A stretch of DNA of 64,000 nt, from positions 7,068,852 to 7,132,851 of the forward strand of contig JBJCIZ010000239.1 in NCBI GenBank assembly GCA_051294375.1. Direction: 5' to 3'. The translations under genes were made by a program, and so were the position numbers. How positions within the stretch are numbered: position 1 is the stretch's first letter; the number at the start of each line of letters is the position of its first letter. Positions 45,371-56,640 of this stretch are shown one piece after another. The notes under the pieces were generated by a model that was given only the letters and a program-made list of their open reading frames with translations, did not search any database and had not been told where the DNA came from. The DNA is from Paraspadella gotoi. Its lineage: Eukaryota > Chaetognatha.

Positions 45371-45839
45371 GTAAGAAACTAATACGTTGTTGATATAACG
45401 AAATATGAATGATTATAAAAATTAATAAAATACCATAAACAAGGAGCATTAGTCACCGTCTTTTTTAATTTTAAAACTTAAGAAAACGAGCTTTGGATGT
45501 GAATACCCGTGACATATTTGTGTCCACATCAGGAATTGATGGACAGTTTTATTGCAACGTACTAGGTCGTCACTATGCTCTCGCGAACGAAAAACTAGTT
45601 TACATTATACTGTACTGTACATAAATTTGGAGGTATCAACAATCAGTTTGTTTGGTGGTTGAGTCAAAATGGAGATCGGTAGTTCTTTCAATACTCTGTT
45701 GCAAACAGCTAGCTGCTGGAGTGCAAGCTTAAAATAGAAAAAAATAAAATAAAAAAATGAGCAAAAATATATAGACGATGATTTAACAAACGTGTGGGAA
45801 AGCTAAACAGATGGCGGTCCGGCAAGTAGAGAGGAGAAG

Positions 45840-46600
45840 AGGAGAGAGATGCCAGCGGGATGGCCTGAGAGATGAGAGCAGGAAGAGAGCAGAATGAGAG
45901 AGAGACGACAGAGGAGAGGAGAGGAGAGATGTTAACAAGAATGGAAAGGTGCAATAAATCAGCGGAGGGGATGTCGGCCAGTGAAACTACGCTTCTGGGA
46001 AGACGAAAATATGACTGGGAAGGCGAGAGGAGGAACCGAAAGGAAGGGGCAGAGATGGCTTGGGTCTGGAAAGCACGGGGATGTTTAGAAGGAGGTTAGG
46101 GTGGGGTAGGGAATTATATAATATTAATTCATGAACGATGATGAACATTAATTTATAAAAAAAAGAATTTTTTTTTCTATGTTTTTTTTTATTTTCGCAG
46201 TTAGGCATTATATATTCATAAATTTCAAATAGGCTTGCTATCTTATGGCAGATTTTAAACATTTTTCATCAAAAGTTAATAAAAGAAATATAATTAACAT
46301 TAAGTGGCGGGGTTAAAATTAAAAAAACAGTATTTCAACATATTAAAAAACTTATTGTTCAGCTTATAAAATATAAGTTTTTATGATTTGGACGATTATT
46401 AAGACTTGTTTTTTAATTTTTGTACTAAAACCATTTTGAAATTTGTAATATTTATTAGAGTTATTAATAGGTATAAATGTTGTGCTACTCAATAATTTAA
46501 AAAAATATATTAACATTTTTATTGCTATTATTGAAGTACAGAGGTTCATTCATCACTTTTAAAGATATTTAAGTTAAAATTTAGGAATTTTTACCAACGC
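45840..46600. other. No gene seen
   Basis: Inverted equivalents of the GA-rich and AT-rich intronic sequences at about 33960-34550. Nothing coding is supported. Confidence 0.45.
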
Positions 46601-47762
46601 CTTCTCAGTGTTAGGGGGGGGGGGCGCGGATGTACGGAAGGGTGTGGAGGTCTTGGATGTTGATGGGAGGGGGTGTGGGGAATTGAGGGGTGTGGTGTGC
46701 GCAAGGGGGCGGGAGGTAGACGAAAAGTAGAAAAGTCTAACTTTGCGACTGATGAGTATAAATTGTTTTTCTCTGACGGGTTTCTCTGAATTGGGTTTCC
46801 GATTCGAATATGCCTCCCTCTTTATCCCCCCACACACACGGCCCACTGTACCGTTGTTTCACACATAAAAAAAATATTGATCTAAACACAATTTTTTTTA
46901 ACTCAACCAAACTCTGGAAAAAGCCCCCAGTTTTAAAATTCCAGAATTAATTTAATCTTTTTAAGTTAACAGAAGTAGTAGTTAAGAGTTTGGCTAGTGA
47001 TTGAGATAAGAGATTTTGGTCAGTGAGTAGGATTAGGTAGAGATTAGGTTACTAATAGATAATTGTTTTGTGATTAGGGAATTGGGATTTAGGGTTTTAA
47101 TGATTTGTGATAATTGTAAGTGTTATGTTAATATTATAAGTTGGTGATAATCTATGAAATGATGATCATGATGAATGTGATTAGTTAACGTTTGTTCTAC
47201 ACGTGGTACTGTACTTACTGGTAACACAGAGTTATAACAATCTAAGGGGAGGCCAGTCTCAACCACGAGGGTCAAGGGGAATGATGTGATTAGTGCCTGA
47301 AGAAGAAAGATCGCTGTTCGCGAAGATTCTTTATAAGCTTTAATGAATTTTTCTTTATATGTATATGTAGATGTACTCTGATATTAAACCATAAATGGAT
47401 ATTTTGTTTCTAGATTCGAAATCGACACTTTCATTTTCCAATGATATTTTTCGATGACCGTGAGTAATAATCTGATACGAAGAATGTTTTTTTGCGAGTT
47501 GCGAGAGCACTTTATAAGTCAGCTTCTTCTCTCTGTCTATCTGTATGGGTCGTCAGTCGCTCGGTTGATTGTTTGATTGATTTGGCAATTCTGTCTCTGT
47601 CCAAACTATCAACCAATCAAATTATTTAAATCAATCAGAACCAAAATCCAACCAACTTCAATCGAATAAATCAAATCAATCAATAGCATCAGATCGTAAT
47701 CAATCAATCATCAAATAAATCTATTTCATCCAATGTCACATCAAATCCCCTCTTCATCCCAG

Positions 47763-47914
47763 GCCCTTTGTCAGTCCGTCCTCGCACGAGCTTCCCGCCT
47801 CCAGTGCATCGCCTGCCCGAGAATTCCTCGTCCGCGGATCATGTGCGGTGACGCCCACTTTCGAATTCGTTGGAGGGACCCCTGCGGTCAAATAATCTCC
47901 GAGATGGGATTTGG
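47763..47914 (+). pseudogene. Inverted, noisy copy of Ig exon A
   Basis: Acceptor cccag and the G/gtcagg donor are preserved, but indels break the frame. Short words such as LQCIA and the IxWRD-region counterpart are visible in different frames. Confidence 0.6.
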
Positions 47915-47936
47915 GTCAGGAGGAGTGTACTATTGT

Positions 47937-48330
47937 GTTTTTTTGTTTTTTTATTATTTATTTATTATTTATTTATATTATATTTATTATTTATTTAATT
48001 TATTGATTTATTGATTTATTGTTTTATTGATTGATTGATTATATTATTTATTTATTGTATGTTATGTGGTTTATTTTTTTATTTATTTATTTATTTATTT
48101 TTTATTTTTATTTTTTTATTTTTGATTATTTATTTATTTATTTATTTATTCTATTTATTTAATTTATTTAATTTAATTTTTTTTTTTTTATTTTTTTCTA
48201 ATTTTTTTATTGATTTGTATGTTGATTTATTTTTTTATTTTTTTATTTTTTATTTATTATAGTTGATTTATCTATTGATTATTAGTGTTATTTAATTTTT
48301 TATTATATTGTATTTATTGTTTTTTTGATT
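47937..48330. repeat. (TTTA)n tetranucleotide array (inverted copy)
   Basis: Reverse complement of the array at 32268-32690, with more interruptions. Confidence 0.92.
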
Positions 48331-48970
48331 GTATTAGAATTTTATGGTTTCTTTTCCTTTTAAGATTCTTTTGTATTGAATTTGAAGACTTACTTTAAAT
48401 TTCATTTACAGGGCTGAACTCTTTTACTAAAAATCACATCATTTAAGGAATTTAGCTAAATATTAAAAGAAACAGAGGAAGAGAGATGAGCGAAGTAACA
48501 AAAAACGAGACCCTCTTTGAATATCAAACAGTAGAAGTGTGGTGGTCGGAGAATGGAATGATACAACAGGAGTCGCATTTAAAAATGTATGAGGAAGAAG
48601 TTTCGAAGAAGAAAACAAAGAAAATGAAGTATAAAAGGAAAGTAAGAAAACTGTTGCCTCCCGACGCGTGATTTTTTTAAGGAGGGGGATGGTGTTGTGA
48701 AGAAAAGTGACGATGACGTGGCTGAGATACAATGGCGCGTTATTTTTCATGAACGCTCCATTTATTTTTAATTTTGTATTCTGAAATCATTTTTTTGTGA
48801 GAGTATTGGTGTGTGAAAGTTAGGTCATAACAGCAAAAATGAAAATGATACGAAAATATGCGAGATGGTGTGAGAGGAAAAGAGAAGAGAGATGGAGAGA
48901 GAATTTGATTGGAATAGAGGAAAATAGACAACAAAATAAATAAGTCTAGGTCGCTTTTGCGACTGCCGCG

Positions 48971-49225
48971 TGCGTATATTCGCTGCGAGGGTGCCGCGAT
49001 AAGTCTCTCGGGTCATAAACCGCAAGGAATGGTGCCTGTCGTCTCACCCTGGATCTGGAAGGCCGCGCCGGAACGACGCGGGGCATGGCGGCGGCCGGCG
49101 TGGGCGGGCGTCAATCGCCAATTGCGCGGGGGCCCTAAGTTCGACTATATGTTGTACGGACCGATGGCGCGACGTTCGTTGTCCGTCGTCCGATTGTGAT
49201 GAGAAAAATGATCGGGACTCCAAAG
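48971..49225 (+). pseudogene. Inverted, noisy copy of Ig exon B
   Basis: The donor CAAAG/gtggtt is close to the original. The acceptor AG is lost (gccgcg in place of gccag). About 255 bp with mixed indels; no continuous frame matches exon B. Confidence 0.55.
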
Positions 49226-49659
49226 GTGGTTCTCTTCGGAAGAGCTACGGCGATTTCGTTCAATTAAGTTTTGTTTAAGGTCGAACAATTAGTGAGGTTT
49301 AGGGCGAGGGAGGAGGGTCTATCGCGATAGGGCATTTAGGGATGGGAAATTGGTTAGAGTTTGGCCAAGGATTGGATTAAATTTTTAGGAAAAATATTCA
49401 GAAGCAAGAATATTTAAGGCGGCCAGCGGCGGTTGGGCGCAGTGGCGGTGGCCAGCGGGCAGCGGCGCGGTACTTTCGCTAGCTAACTAGATTAAGGAAA
49501 GAGTGCTTTCTGTTCTATTTGATATTTTTCGATTAAAAAAAAATGGCCGACGACGAAAAGATGAGCCGACGACGGCGACGATGAAGAAGACTGACTACAT
49601 CGTGGAAACGAGATTCGATTATAATTCACTGACGATTATTGTTTCTTATTATTCGGAGA

Positions 49660-50500
49660 AAAAACCCTACAGTTATTGGTGGTTGATTGGTTGTGGTGGA
49701 CGAATTGTTGATTTTGTTGATTGCTATAGTTTTTGTTTAGTAAATTGTTGGCTGGTTACGTATAATTGATTGATTTGTTGGTTTGGTTGGTTTGATTTGG
49801 TTGTACTAAAGAGTTAATTGGTTTGGTGGGTATGTTAGTTTGTGTTGGTAGCAGTCACTTGCTTTTGATTGCTTGGTTGGTTTGTTAGTATGTTGTTGGT
49901 TGGTGCTGTATCGGTTTTGGGTGTTGTTTTTGATTGGTGGTTGGAGTTAAGAATTAATTGCTGTGAGTTGTTTTGGTTTTTGATTGTCGTGAAGAGAGAA
50001 CAATTGATCGAATTCGTATCCGCTGCGATCAGATGCATCGGATCATGATTGGGTTGGTGAGTCTTTATTGATGTGTTGCTATGACCTGGGTGGTGGATTT
50101 GTTAGTTTTTCTTCACAGGGCTCTCGGCCTCGCCTTCGGGTTATCGTTACATAACAAGATTCCTCCATCAATGTCCGCCATTTTATTCTCCCGCCTATCT
50201 CGCATGATCCTGGTCAACGCCATACTTTTTATTCTCCCGCACTCGACGTCAATCCATCTCTTTTATTTCCGCCCGTCGACGGTCTAAACGCCATCTTTTA
50301 TTCTCCGCATTGTCGATGTCAATGCCATTTCTTTATTCTCCCGCCATCAACGTTCATACGCCACATCTTTATTCTCCCCCCGCCTGTCGATGTCATACCG
50401 CCTTCTGCTTTTATTTCTCCCGCCTTATCAACGTCATACATATGCCATCTTATTCTCCCCGGCCATCTTTTATTCTCCCGCCGTCGCCGTCAAACGCCAG
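49660..50500. repeat. Inverted (TTGG)n and 33-bp minisatellite copies
   Basis: 49660-50080 mirrors the (ACCA)n array and 50165-50500 mirrors the 33-bp minisatellite (ctcccgcc / atcttttattctcc words). Confidence 0.8.
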
Positions 50501-50903
50501 TCTTTGATTTCACCTTCCTTGAAACGCGATTCTTTTAATCTCGACGCGCGGTCGGAAAAAAAGATGGAAAGGGAAATTCGTCATATTCATTAAAGTGGGA
50601 GGGGGTGAGAATTAAGGAGGAATAAAAAAAGAGGGGAATAAAAAAGTAAAAAAAAAGAGAAAAACAAGAAAAGAAAAACAAAACTTTAAATGTACAAAGT
50701 CATATTTTTAAAGAACCTTAAAAATTGACGACATAAAACAAAAAGTATTGAACTAAAAGGTGAGATTAAAGATCAGTAGATTCTACAATAAATCAAGTTT
50801 TATTTATTTTACTTTATTGTATTTAATACTTTTTTCTCCCCGTCTTCTCTGTTTTCCATTTCTGCTTTCGCTCTGTCTTTCTTTCTCTGTCTCTCTTTCT
50901 TTC

Positions 50904-50938
<35 letters not shown>

Positions 50939-50939
50939 A

Positions 50940-50971
<32 letters not shown>

Positions 50972-51094
50972 AGGCCTCAACGCCCACCAAAAATCCAACC
51001 AGCATCGATTTTCCTCGTCGTCATTTCTTTGCATTTTTCCAAGTCTCTCTCTCACCTCTCTTCTCTCTCTCTCTCTTCTCCCTATCTACCTATC

Positions 51095-51101
51095 TAATCT
51101 C

Positions 51102-51162
<61 letters not shown>

Positions 51163-51165
51163 ACT
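51095..51165. repeat. (TATC)n microsatellite (inverted copy)
   Basis: About 17 uninterrupted tatc units, the counterpart of 29583-29668. Confidence 0.95.
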
Positions 51166-51500
51166 ATCTTCTATCTCTCTTCTCACCTCGCTAAGAGAAT
51201 CATTTTCTCTCCTTGCTGCTGATATACATATTGAGTCTCTCTCTCTCGCTCACTCTCTCTCCTTATCTCTCTCTCTATCGTTCTCTCCCCTTATAAAAAA
51301 TCCTGTAAGTCTGGGAGAGGAGATTCTATCCTTTCTTTCATTTTCTTTTTCTTTCTTTTTTTTCTTTCTGTTCACCCCCCCCGCATTCTTTGTATAAAAT
51401 AAAAAGCGACAGAACAAAATTTTCTTTTTTTTCTACCTCGGAATTAGTTAATTTTTTATTCTCCTCCTCCTCTTCCTCTTACCTCCTCCTCCTCCTTCAG

Positions 51501-51601
51501 CTTCGGCGGAACCTCATCCTCGCAATGCCAAATGGTAACCGGGAAATCCATTCATCCAACGTTACGTGCGATTGGACCCGACGCACAACTAGTTGTTTGA
51601 G
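51501..51601 (+). pseudogene. Inverted, noisy copy of Ig exon D
   Basis: The ccttcag acceptor and TTGAG/gtaaag donor remain and the exon is 101 bp against 92. The bases over the Ig cysteine position are scrambled, so this copy cannot settle whether Cys or Gly is original. Confidence 0.55.
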
Positions 51602-52162
51602 GTAAAGGAGGATGAGATAGAGGGAGGAATGGAGAGCGAGAGAGAGAGAACCGAAAGAGGAAGTATGGAGAGGACTGTGACAGGATGAGTAGAGAGAGAG
51701 AGAATGTCACCGTGATGAATAGGCGAGTTTCAGATCTGTGTTAGATGGAAAATGGAACACTCGTTGAAGAAGCGGATGAAGAACAAAAGCTCATATTTAC
51801 CCTAGATATGCTAATATAGTATAGATAGGCAGATAAGTAGTTTATAAGAATGAGAAAAAGATTGAATTTTTCACAACAAAAAATTTTTTCGCAATATGTT
51901 ACATACGAGGTTTTTGAATAGAGCATTGGATATCTTTTAGTTGGTAAAGGCAATTTGACATTGATGAAGAATAAAAATGTTATTGTATTAACAATATTAA
52001 GAATCTATTATAATAAAAACATCAATCTTTTCCTTATCTAAATTCAACAACAAAATGAGAAAAAAAAACAAACAAAAAATACGAATAAAAAATAGTGATG
52101 TAAGTGAATAAGAATAATATAGATTGTCGTATGACTTCTCTCTCTGCGGATCGTGCTCACAG

Positions 52163-52184
<22 letters not shown>

Positions 52185-52199
<15 letters not shown>

Positions 52200-52589
52200 A
52201 GAAAAAAAGTGGTTCTTAGGTTTACAAATAAAAATATTAGGTATTTAATGATATTAATAAAAATATAAAAATGTATAAATCAAAATATTACGGAGGTAAT
52301 AAATTAGGCTCGGAGAGAGTTTTGATTGAAAGCTTGCAGGGTCTTGCTATACTATTATATTCTCAAGTCTCAACTGCTTACTTTTTCCACACATCTCTGT
52401 CTTGTAATACTTATCTTATTACTGTAAATGCTGTTTGTATGAATTTGTATCATTCCCAAGTCAAGGGCATATAGCTTCGTTAATGAATGAATCTATATAT
52501 TTTTTTGGTTGAAAGAGAGAGATTGCAGAGAGACGAAGAAGAGAGAGAGACGAGAGGGAGAGAGAGAGTAGGAGGAGAGAAGAGAGCGA

Positions 52590-52620
<31 letters not shown>

Positions 52621-54040
52621 GAGGAGAAAAACGATAGAAGAGATGAGAGAAGTAGAGAGAGATTCGTCTGCCAGTTATCAGTAATTTTGCTTAAGTCAAA
52701 CAAGGTCATACCGGTGGAGGGGTATAGCGAATGACGATGGATTTGTAATAGAGTAGAGAATAGAGGAGCGCAGAGAGAGAGAGAGAGAGGAGAGAGGATG
52801 GAGGAAGACGAGAGAGAAAGATCTGTAGAGAGACGGAGAGAGCAGAGAAGAGCAAGCTTATGGAAGGTCGTTATTTGGTAGAGGAACGTCTGTCGTCTGT
52901 CTAATTGCGAGACGAAGCGAGTCGAATGATGAAGATGCCACAGATATAAATTGTGACGTAATAAGTTTGAAATATCAATAATAATCACTAATGCAAAACC
53001 AAAAAAAATATATAGGGAGACATACACATTACACACATTATGAGAAAGAGAGAGAAAGAGAGAGATTTAAAATTCTTATAAAAAATATTATATTTCGCTT
53101 AAATTTTCGCTAACCTCCAAGACAGCTAATACTTCTTACTAGTACGGTTTCCGGCAGTCAAAAACCCTAATGGTCGCGATAGCCGACCAAATTAAAATTT
53201 TAATGGGAACGGTATTAAACGAATCCATTCATGGTATTAGTTATTGGGTTAAAACATTTTTTTGCAAAAATGTTCCGAACCATGAGTAATTCGCTAATTA
53301 AAATTATTATTTTGCTATATAATGTAAAACAGTTTTATATTTTAAGTTTTTTTAATTGATTCTGATAGAGCTCAAAAAGTTAGGCAAAAAATATAATTAC
53401 AACTTTTTAAAATTTTGATGTTTCGTTACTAAAAATGAGCAAAAACTATTAAAATTATCGGATGATGATGATGAGGATGATTTTTTAAAAATATTGTAAA
53501 AAGAATTATACTTTGTGTAGACAACTTTTTATAAGCTATCTGAATCTGCTTTTAAAAATACAAAATGCCAAAAAATTTTTTTGACATTTCCCATCTATAA
53601 ATAAATATTAAAAAATTAATTACTAATGCTGCTAGCCATTTTAGAAAATTTTGGTCCATTGAAAGTTTTCTCAGAAATGTATGAAGTTTCATTTGGGAAG
53701 GTTCCCAAATCAAACTTCTGACCAACCCCATTGACAAAGTTTGGCTCTACTTATGGTAAACGAGCGATATTATATTAAAACCCCTACAAGCACTTCTTAA
53801 ATGCCTATTATACTATGACGACGACGACAAAGTAGGGAATTCACTCACGTCAATAAAGTCCAGAGAAACCTTGAACTCGATCAGAATTATATTTTTTGAC
53901 AATGGCGATGATGACGACGAAAAAACCGGGACGACGACGATGATGACCATGACGACGATGAGAAGGACGACGACGACAACGACGACGACGACGCTGGCGC
54001 CGACCTTGAGAAAATGGCGACTTCCATTCAGACAAAAAAT
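52185..54040. repeat. Inverted copy of about 39020-41040
   Basis: Reading right from 52185 gives the reverse complement of 41040 down to about 39022, including the MITE copy (52290-52495), CT/GA arrays and the AT-rich dispersed repeat. It follows, rather than precedes, the inverted copy of 28700-38283, so the two inverted pieces are in swapped order relative to a simple palindrome. Confidence 0.85.
53885..54000. repeat. (GATGAC/GACGAC)n tract
   Basis: gatgatgacgacgaaaa and gacgacgacaacgacg words, mirroring GTCGTC-rich sequence at about 39075-39190. Confidence 0.8.
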
Positions 54041-54065
54041 NNNNNNNNNNNNNNNNNNNNNNNNN
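54041..54065. other. Assembly gap (25 N)
   Basis: It separates an inverted copy (left) from an exact direct copy (right) of neighbouring sequence. Confidence 0.99.
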
Positions 54066-54657
54066 CGCGCCCAGGCTGCGGGGCGGGGGGAGAGAGAGAT
54101 TATCCGGTGCCGTCACGCTCTCCCCCCGCGGCGAGCCGCGCGCGGCGTCGGGCGGTGTTGTTCGTGAGCGGGTGGTGCGCGGAGCGGCCCCCGGGCCGGG
54201 ACTGGGCATCGCCGTGTCCAGGGCGTGTCGCTCGTCGCCGCTCCGCGAGCTGCCCGCCGCGGTCCGTGCGCCGCGCCGCCGCCCCGCCCGCGCGCGCGCG
54301 GGCGGTCGGCCGCGCCGCGGGGCCGTCTGTTTGTGCCGTTCCGTCTGGTGTCCAGGAGCAAGGACACAAGCGCGAAGTGGTGGCAAGGAGCAGATGAAGC
54401 GCTAAAGTCAGAAGTTATGGGCGAGAGCGGGGGAGCGAGGCGGGACGACGAGAGTGAAGGCGGACGGAGCGGAATGGAACGAGTGGACAATGGACGAGCG
54501 ACAGAGGTGAGCGTAGGACGAGATAGCTAGACGACGGGAGTCGTGCAAGGTAGTGTTGCCGAGGTATAGTGTTATGTCGATTCATATGCTAGAAGAGTGG
54601 CTATGAAAGGAAGTGAGTAGGGAAGGAAGGGAGAGAGAGGAGAGAGAGAGGAGAGAG
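54066..54657. repeat. Exact direct copy of the GC-rich island
   Basis: Identical to 38291-38882 (offset 15,775) over 592 bp. It then continues to about 54790 as a noisy copy of 38883-39020. Exact and noisy parts of one repeat unit meet inside GA repeat. Confidence 0.92.
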
Positions 54658-54829
54658 CAGAGAGAGAGGAGAGAGCAGAAGAAGAGAGAGAGAGAGAGTA
54701 GAGAGAGAGAGAGAGAGAGAGAGAGTGCGTTTGAGGTCGGCAGTGTCCTCGGAATGCCTGAGAGGCCTGCAAAAAAAAAATAAGAGGGAAAGAATTTTTT
54801 AGATATGAAGAATAAACTATATCGGAAAT

Positions 54830-54920
54830 ATTGACGACGTCGTAGCTATTGTTTACGTCATTGTCGTCGTCATTGTCATTGTTATTGTCGTCGTCATTGT
54901 CGTCGTCGTCGTTGCATAAT
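54830..54920. repeat. (GTCATT/GTCGTC)n tract
   Basis: gtcattgtcgtcgtcattg repeats on the + strand, about 90 bp. Confidence 0.85.
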
Positions 54921-54974
54921 TTGATTTAGTCTCATTGTCTTGCACACTTCGAGCTTGTTTGCTCTGGAACCAGA

Positions 54975-55130
54975 CCACGGACAAACAGACGGACGGACGG
55001 ACGGACGGTCGGAGGGAGAGACAGTGGAACGGATGCATGGACGGACGTACGAACAAACGGAGGGTCGGATTGCCGGTAGAATGGACGGACGGATAGATGG
55101 ATGGACACAGGTACAGACGGACGGACAGAT
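54975..55130. repeat. (GACG)n-type tetranucleotide array
   Basis: acggacggacggacgg with degenerate acgtacgaac extensions. The 148-codon frame crossing it is repeat translation plus N. Confidence 0.85.
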
Positions 55131-55173
55131 GAAAATATATCAATATAGTTGGCTTATTTTGGTTTCCTTCCCT

Positions 55174-55336
55174 NNNNNNNNNNNNNNNNNNNNNNNNNNN
55201 NNNNNNNNNNNNNNNNNNNNNNNNNNNNNNNNNNNNNNNNNNNNNNNNNNNNNNNNNNNNNNNNNNNNNNNNNNNNNNNNNNNNNNNNNNNNNNNNNNNN
55301 NNNNNNNNNNNNNNNNNNNNNNNNNNNNNNNNNNNN
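55174..55336. other. Assembly gap (163 N)
   Basis: A run of N. The length differs from the 25-base placeholders, so it may be an estimated gap. Confidence 0.99.
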
Positions 55337-55423
55337 GGGAGAGCATGCATTGTAGCTTTCTCATACCCCTCGCCATAATACAGTAACGGGTTCTGGACAA
55401 TGTACATTGTACTTTGTACATAG

Positions 55424-55503
55424 AACCAAGATCTCGGAGGTTTCTACGCCCACGGGCGTCGCCCCCCCCCCCGCTAGAACGACCTTCCTCACGCATCCCG
55501 CTG
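55424..55503 (+). CDS. Possible small exon of unknown gene
   Basis: The + strand reads tttgtacatag / exon / gtaaag. The 80-bp segment is open in the frame TKISEVSTPTGVAPPPARTT followed by FLTHPA, Pro/Thr-rich and linker-like, in phase 2 and out phase 1. It includes a poly-C run of about 11 that makes the frame uncertain. No neighbouring exon was found to confirm it. Confidence 0.25.
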
Positions 55504-55639
55504 GTAAAGTTTTGTTTATGATTAAATCGTTGGTCTTGTGGTCAAGAGATACAACAATAACGACAACAACAACGACAACGACAACGACAACAAATTAAGT
55601 TTGTTTTTGGGTTTAATAATTAAGTTAAAGGTTAAAGAT

Positions 55640-55690
55640 ACGTAGGGATTATGATAAGGGATTAGGGTAATGGATTAGGGTTAGGGATCA
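55640..55690. repeat. Short TTAGGG-like patch
   Basis: gggattagggtaatgg and attagggttaggg words, outside the duplicated regions. Confidence 0.6.
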
Positions 55691-55959
55691 AAAGATTAAA
55701 CTTTTGAAAAAAATATTTGGTTTAATCCTTTCTTTTCGTTGCCGTTTGGATTTTACGTTAAATACAAAAATCGTTGTTTTGTAACCAAAATAAAAACTTT
55801 GTTTTCTTGAAAAAATATTTAAATTAAGTTTAACGAATAAGAATTTAAACGGGGTGCTCTTGGAAAATAGAGCCGGCGACGTCTCCCTTTTCTTTTTTTC
55901 CTTTTATTTTTTTTATTCTAATCCTTTTTCGCCCCCCTACGTTTAATTAGTTTTTGCTC

Positions 55960-56130
55960 ACCGGGAGAGTGAGAGAGAGAGAGAGATGAGAGAGTAGAGC
56001 TGTCTCTTTCCGAGAGAAGATGGAGAGAGAGAGCAGAGCAGACGCATTATGAGATGAGAGAGAGACTGAAAGAGAGAGAATTGAAATCGAATATAAGTAT
56101 AGAGATGAGAAAGATTGAGAGATAGAGCAG
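55960..56130. repeat. Irregular GA-rich tract
   Basis: Interrupted gagagaga/gatgagag sequence with no coding signal. Confidence 0.75.
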
Positions 56131-56439
56131 ATAAAAGAAAAATTGGAAGAAAGTACTAAAAAGTAATTACTCAGAAAAGAAACGAGGAAAAAGTGAGTAA
56201 GAAAGTCAAGAAAAATGAAGAAAAAAACCAGAAGGAAAAAAAAAGAACTAAGTAATAACTCAAAGGACTGAGCAGATAGTAAAGAGAAGAAAAGGCAAGG
56301 ATAAAAAAAGAAGAAAAAAAAGAAAGGAGAGAAATTCTAGTGAAAGCCGTCCTGTGTCTCTTCCTCACAATCTTCTAAATCCAATAAATCCATTTTTTCA
56401 ATCTCAAGAAATTCATTTCGATTCGACGAAAAAAATTTG

Positions 56440-56640
56440 AATCGAAAATAACAATAACAACCAACCGCTGCTGCGGCAGCCGCTGCTACGGTCGCCGGGC
56501 TTCAGCTTGCCTCCTGCCGCGGCCGATCGAATCCATCATCTATTCTTCGTTAATTAATTTGCGGACGTCGACCGGAGTCGCGCGTTGCAAGACGACCCAA
56601 CGAGTTGGTCGACGTTGCTTTGACGTTCATTTGCATGGAG
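56440..56640. other. GC-rich pocket without an assigned function
   Basis: cgctgctgcggcagccgctg and gacgtcgaccggagtcgcg words stand out from AT-rich flanks. No long frame or splice pair is convincing. It could be exonic UTR or regulatory DNA. Confidence 0.3.

Larger units (their letters stand above)
42837..52135. repeat. Large inverted, error-rich copy of about 28700-38283
   Basis: Reading right from 42837 gives the reverse complement of 38283 leftwards. In turn it shows the MITE, TTAGGG-like array, exon F, AT-rich block, exon A, (AAAT)n, exon B, (ACCA)n, 33-bp minisatellite, GATA array, exon D and the AT-rich block. Substitutions and indels are frequent. It has one real-looking 588-bp insertion (43426-44013) and only one exon F. 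Confidence 0.9.
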
